A stretch of DNA of 8,744 nucleotides, from positions 1 through 8,744 of the forward strand of contig JAISOR010000003.1 in assembly GCA_031275535.1 (NCBI GenBank). The letters run 5' to 3'. Positions 6,201 through 8,744 of this stretch are shown here, piece after piece. Below the pieces are notes generated by a model. The model was not told where the DNA came from. It made no database searches and saw only the letters and a program-made list of their open reading frames with translations. Made by a program: the position numbers and the translations under genes. This stretch comes from Treponema sp. (lineage in GTDB: Bacteria; Spirochaetota; Spirochaetia; Treponematales; Breznakiellaceae). Within the stretch, counting starts at the first letter, position 1, and every line of letters starts with the position of its first letter.

Positions 6201-6232
6201 CTGCGGTGGCGGCTCGAGGCCATTCACCGCAG
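6201..6232 (+). promoter_or_regulatory. Intercistronic stem-loop after the binding-protein gene
   Basis: CTGCGGTG (6201-6208) pairs perfectly with CACCGCAG (6225-6232); the 16-nt loop contains a further GGC/GCC pairing (6211-6213 with 6219-6221). It lies in the 83-nt gap between the binding protein and the first permease. No U-run follows, so it is not a standard terminator. It more likely blocks 3' exonucleases and stabilises the binding-protein part of the message, as REP sequences do between malE and malF in E. coli (established analogy, inferred here). Confidence 0.6.
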
Positions 6233-6266
6233 CCCTATTAAATGAGACTTTCCCAAGGAGGTCCCG

Positions 6267-7178
6267 GTGAGTATTTATAAAAAATGGTTCTGGCCCTTCG
6301 TTATTCCCGCGTTGATTCTGTTTTTCCTCGTCATCCTGCTGCCTTTTATCATGGGGGTCGTTAATTCCTTTACGGTCTGGCGGGGAATTTACTACTTTAA
6401 TCCCCAAACGGGAACCAGGGCGGAGTCCGTCTTTGAATCTTTTGTAGGATTGGTGAATTACAAGGCGGCTTTTCAGGATGAACGGTTTATCCGGGCCCTG
6501 TGGTATACGGTCCGGTACACCGTGGTGGCGGTAATATCGATAAACATAACGGCCCTCTGCCTTGCCCTGCTGGTTAACCATATCATCCGGGGCGCGGGGT
6601 TCTTCCGTACCACCTTCTTCCTGCCGAATATGCTCGGCGGCCTGGCCCTGGGTTTTGTCTGGCAGTTTGTTTTTCAGATCATTTTTACCGACATTCTCTT
6701 TGGTCCCCAGGGAATTGTCCATGTGGAGGCCCTGCGCTACATGACCCAGGATTCCCTTAAGGCCCTCTTTGCGCTGGTCCTCCTTAACACCTGGCAAACT
6801 GCGGGATATATGATGATCATCTATATTGCGGGGCTCAACAACATTCCCAGGGATTTTTATGAGGCCGCCAGTATTGACGGGGCCTCCCCCTGGTGTACCT
6901 TTCGCAAGATCACGGTTCCTATGCTGATGCCTTCGTTCACGGTGGTTTTCTTTATGACCCTGGCAAACAGCTTTAAGCTCCTGGATCAGAACGTGGCCCT
7001 GACCGATGGGGAGTTCAATACCCGGATGCTGGCCATGCAGATCCTTAGAACCATAAAGGATACAACCCCCTCGGATTATGGAAAGGCCCAGGCCCAGGCG
7101 GTTATCTTCTTTATCATCATAGCGGTAATAACCCTTACCCAGGTGAATATTACCAAGAAACGGGAATTGGAGATGTAA
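6267..7178 (+). CDS. Sugar ABC transporter permease, MalF/UgpA type
   Basis: Inner-membrane permease subunit (303 aa) of a CUT1-type carbohydrate importer; it pairs with the next gene product to form the channel. Hydrophobic segments at about 9-32, 80-104, 117-140, 164-188, 220-236 and 276-294 fit six membrane helices. The cytoplasmic EAA loop that docks to the ATPase is EAASIDGASPWCTFRKITVPML (from Glu199, with Gly205). It starts at a GTG (6267), supported by a near-perfect AAGGAGG ribosome site 5 nt upstream; no nearby ATG fits. It lacks the long extra N-terminal domain of enterobacterial MalF. Only 3 nt separate it from the second permease gene, so the two are clearly co-transcribed. Confidence 0.93.
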   Translation: MSIYKKWFWPFVIPALILFFLVILLPFIMGVVNSFTVWRGIYYFNPQTGTRAESVFESFVGLVNYKAAFQDERFIRALWYTVRYTVVAVISINITALCLALLVNHIIRGAGFFRTTFFLPNMLGGLALGFVWQFVFQIIFTDILFGPQGIVHVEALRYMTQDSLKALFALVLLNTWQTAGYMMIIYIAGLNNIPRDFYEAASIDGASPWCTFRKITVPMLMPSFTVVFFMTLANSFKLLDQNVALTDGEFNTRMLAMQILRTIKDTTPSDYGKAQAQAVIFFIIIAVITLTQVNITKKRELEM

Positions 7179-7181
7179 ATT

Positions 7182-8045
7182 ATGGCAAATAGTTCCCTGC
7201 GTGGTAATTATTTTTTGAAGAAACGGCTCGGCCTCTTCTTTACCTATACGGTTCTTGTTTTGATAGCCCTGTATACCCTGGCCCCCTTGTGGTTTTTGCT
7301 GGTCAATTCCTTTAAAGGCCAGGCGGAGATCATCAACGATCCCCTGGGGCTCCCATCGTCCTTTAATATGGGCTATATCATAAACGCCGTTAAAGAGATC
7401 CATTTCTTTAAAGCCCTGGGGGTAACCGCGGGCATAACCACGGCCTCCGTGGGGCTTATCGTACTGGTGTCTTCCATGGCCGCATGGCTTATGGTCCGGA
7501 ATAAGACCAGGATATCCTCCGTTATATTTATGTTCTTTGTGGCCGCCATGTTGATTCCCTTTCAGGCTATCATGTATCCCCTGATGCAGTTTTTTGATCA
7601 GTTTAACCTTAAAAACGCTCCGGGGCTTATCATCATGTACGGAGGCTTCGGCCTCTCCATGTCGGTGTTCCTCTACCATGGATTCGTCAAGGGGGTTCCC
7701 CTGGGCATTGAGGAAGCCGCTTTTATAGACGGCTGTAATGTGTTCCAGATGTTTTTTATGATTGTGATGCCCCTGCTCAAATCCATTACCGTTACGGTGA
7801 TAGTCCTAAGCGCCATGTGGATCTGGAACGATTATCTTTTGCCCTTCCTGGTTATAGGAAATTCCAGCACCAAGACCCTGGTACTGGAGCTGTACTTTGC
7901 CCGGATCCTGGCGGGGCAGTATGGGAATCCCTGGCAGTTAATCTTCCCTGCGGTCTTTGTTTCCATCATCCCCATAATCTTTGTGTTCTTCTTCCTGCAG
8001 AAATATATTGTTAAGGGCATTAGCGAAGGGGCGATAAAGTCCTAG
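7182..8045 (+). CDS. Sugar ABC transporter permease, MalG/UgpE type
   Basis: Second membrane subunit (287 aa) of the carbohydrate importer. Six hydrophobic segments lie at about 17-43, 78-104, 112-135, 148-168, 200-224 and 252-274. The ATPase-coupling EAA loop is EEAAFIDGCNVFQMFFMIVMPLL (Glu177 to about 199, Gly184). The WIWNDYLLPFLV stretch (213-224) is typical of MalG-type permeases. The ATG at 7182 has GGAG 9 nt upstream, inside the end of the preceding permease gene. It ends 9 nt before malQ. No ATP-binding subunit is present in the window; many importers of this type use a shared ATPase (MsmX/UgpC type) encoded elsewhere. Confidence 0.93.
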   Translation: MANSSLRGNYFLKKRLGLFFTYTVLVLIALYTLAPLWFLLVNSFKGQAEIINDPLGLPSSFNMGYIINAVKEIHFFKALGVTAGITTASVGLIVLVSSMAAWLMVRNKTRISSVIFMFFVAAMLIPFQAIMYPLMQFFDQFNLKNAPGLIIMYGGFGLSMSVFLYHGFVKGVPLGIEEAAFIDGCNVFQMFFMIVMPLLKSITVTVIVLSAMWIWNDYLLPFLVIGNSSTKTLVLELYFARILAGQYGNPWQLIFPAVFVSIIPIIFVFFFLQKYIVKGISEGAIKS

Positions 8046-8054
8046 GGATTAGTT

Positions 8055-8744
8055 ATGATGTACTCCACGGAGCCGCGGTATTGCGGGCTACTCCTCCATC
8101 CGGCCTCGCTGCCCGGTCCCTACGGGATCGGGGATCTGGGGCCCGGGGCCTATGGGTTTGTTGATTTTCTTGAGAAAGCCGGGGTTACCCTGTGGCAAAT
8201 TCTGCCCCTGGGCCCCACGGGGTTCGGCAATTCCCCCTATGCGGCCCGGTCTTCCTTTGCGGGAAACGAGCTTCTTCTAAGCCCGGATATCCTGGTCCGG
8301 GAAGGCTGGCTTTTGGAGGAGGAAGCCGCGGACCTTTCCGGCATGGCCCCGGGGCGGGTCAATTACGGGGTGGTGGAGGAGCGGAAGCTGCCCATCCTGA
8401 AACGCGCCGCGGACCGGTGCCTTGACGTTCTGGGGGCCCGGCCTTCCCTGGGGGATGCCTTTAGGGCCTTCTGCGAGGAAGAGTCCTATTGGCTCGACGA
8501 CTATGCCCTGTTTATGTGTATCTATGAACAGTACGGGGATGCCCGCTGGCAGACCCTCTGGGATACGAAACTTTCGCGGCGGAACCCCGCGGCGCTGCGC
8601 GGGATCGGCACAAAACGGGCCCGCGAAATTATGCAGTGGAAGATGCTGCAGTTCTTTTTCGAGAACCAGTGGAATGCCCTCCATGCCTATGCCTCCGTCC
8701 GGGGAATCAGGATAGTCGGGGATATTCCCATCTTCGTGGCCCCC
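8055..8744 (+). CDS. malQ: 4-alpha-glucanotransferase (amylomaltase, GH77), 3' end missing
   Basis: Cytoplasmic enzyme that transfers alpha-1,4-glucan segments between maltodextrins and releases glucose, making imported oligosaccharides usable. The first 230 residues are visible, and the frame runs open off the right edge. Family marks are GLLLHPASLPGPYGIGDLG (11-29), LWQILPLGPTGFGNSPY (46-62), SFAGN, ESYWLDDYALF and the strand GDIPIFVAP (222-230). The catalytic aspartate and glutamate lie further downstream, outside the window. A full amylomaltase is roughly 500 aa, so somewhat under half is seen. Two ATGs (8055 and 8058) are possible starts; AGGGA 6 nt before the first is a modest ribosome site overlapping the permease stop. 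Its place in the operon is the main hint that the transporter handles alpha-1,4-glucans. Confidence 0.93.
   Translation, partial: MMYSTEPRYCGLLLHPASLPGPYGIGDLGPGAYGFVDFLEKAGVTLWQILPLGPTGFGNSPYAARSSFAGNELLLSPDILVREGWLLEEEAADLSGMAPGRVNYGVVEERKLPILKRAADRCLDVLGARPSLGDAFRAFCEEESYWLDDYALFMCIYEQYGDARWQTLWDTKLSRRNPAALRGIGTKRAREIMQWKMLQFFFENQWNALHAYASVRGIRIVGDIPIFVAP

Noticed and set aside
6162..7679. Very long open frame (about 505 codons) on the minus strand opposite both permease genes
   Set aside because: It is antisense to two clear membrane protein genes. The translation is rich in His, Gly, Lys and Gln as expected from the complement of hydrophobic codons, with no domain-like pattern.

Overview
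The window is a compact bacterial chromosome segment of about 50-55% GC by eye. It is almost fully coding and has no sign of mobile DNA, RNA genes or CRISPR. The gene set is a hybrid sensor kinase, AzlC/AzlD, AMMECR1, a TrpR-like regulator, a HAD phosphatase, and a lipoprotein-dependent sugar ABC importer with a 4-alpha-glucanotransferase. The relaxed lipobox (VIGC), the lipoprotein solute-binding protein and the importer operon without a nearby ATPase would suit a host-associated fermenter such as a treponeme-like spirochaete. This assignment is an impression from gene content, not a demonstrated taxonomy.

Layout. (1) 1-1784, + strand: the C-terminal part of a hybrid histidine kinase with a periplasmic solute-binding-like sensor; its 5' end lies outside the window. 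(2) 1793-2880, - strand: azlC-azlD, a two-subunit branched-chain amino acid exporter whose reading frames overlap by 7 nt. (3) 2881-2955: a divergent promoter region with two opposed sigma70-type promoters that share a -35 position. (4) 2956-3534, + strand: an AMMECR1-domain protein. Its 3' end overlaps by 37 nt the 3' end of a convergent TrpR-family regulator (3498-3830, -). (5) 3913-4575, - strand: a HAD phosphatase of the phosphoglycolate phosphatase type. (6) 4576-4707: a divergent control region with a tandem 11-bp repeat, an A-tract, a good promoter and a 21-bp inverted repeat filling the -35/-10 spacer. (7) 4708-8744, + strand: an operon of sugar-binding lipoprotein, two MalF/MalG-type permeases and the start of malQ, which runs off the right edge.

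How the genes work together. The right half is a coherent alpha-glucan/maltodextrin uptake unit. The lipoprotein captures an oligosaccharide, the two permeases form the channel, an ATPase encoded elsewhere would energise it, and cytoplasmic MalQ would rearrange imported maltodextrins. A stem-loop after the binding-protein gene could keep its transcript in excess over the permeases. The operator-like palindrome suggests local repression, probably sugar-responsive, by a regulator not in this window. The left half is a set of small, apparently independent housekeeping or regulatory units.

I see no clearly new multi-gene system. The most unusual features are regulatory. Three genes (AMMECR1, TrpR-like, HAD) lack a Shine-Dalgarno and have an extended -10 hexamer only 6-9 nt before the start codon, which predicts leaderless transcripts. 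The inter-promoter architectures at 2900-2950, 3836-3848 and 4591-4664 are also notable.
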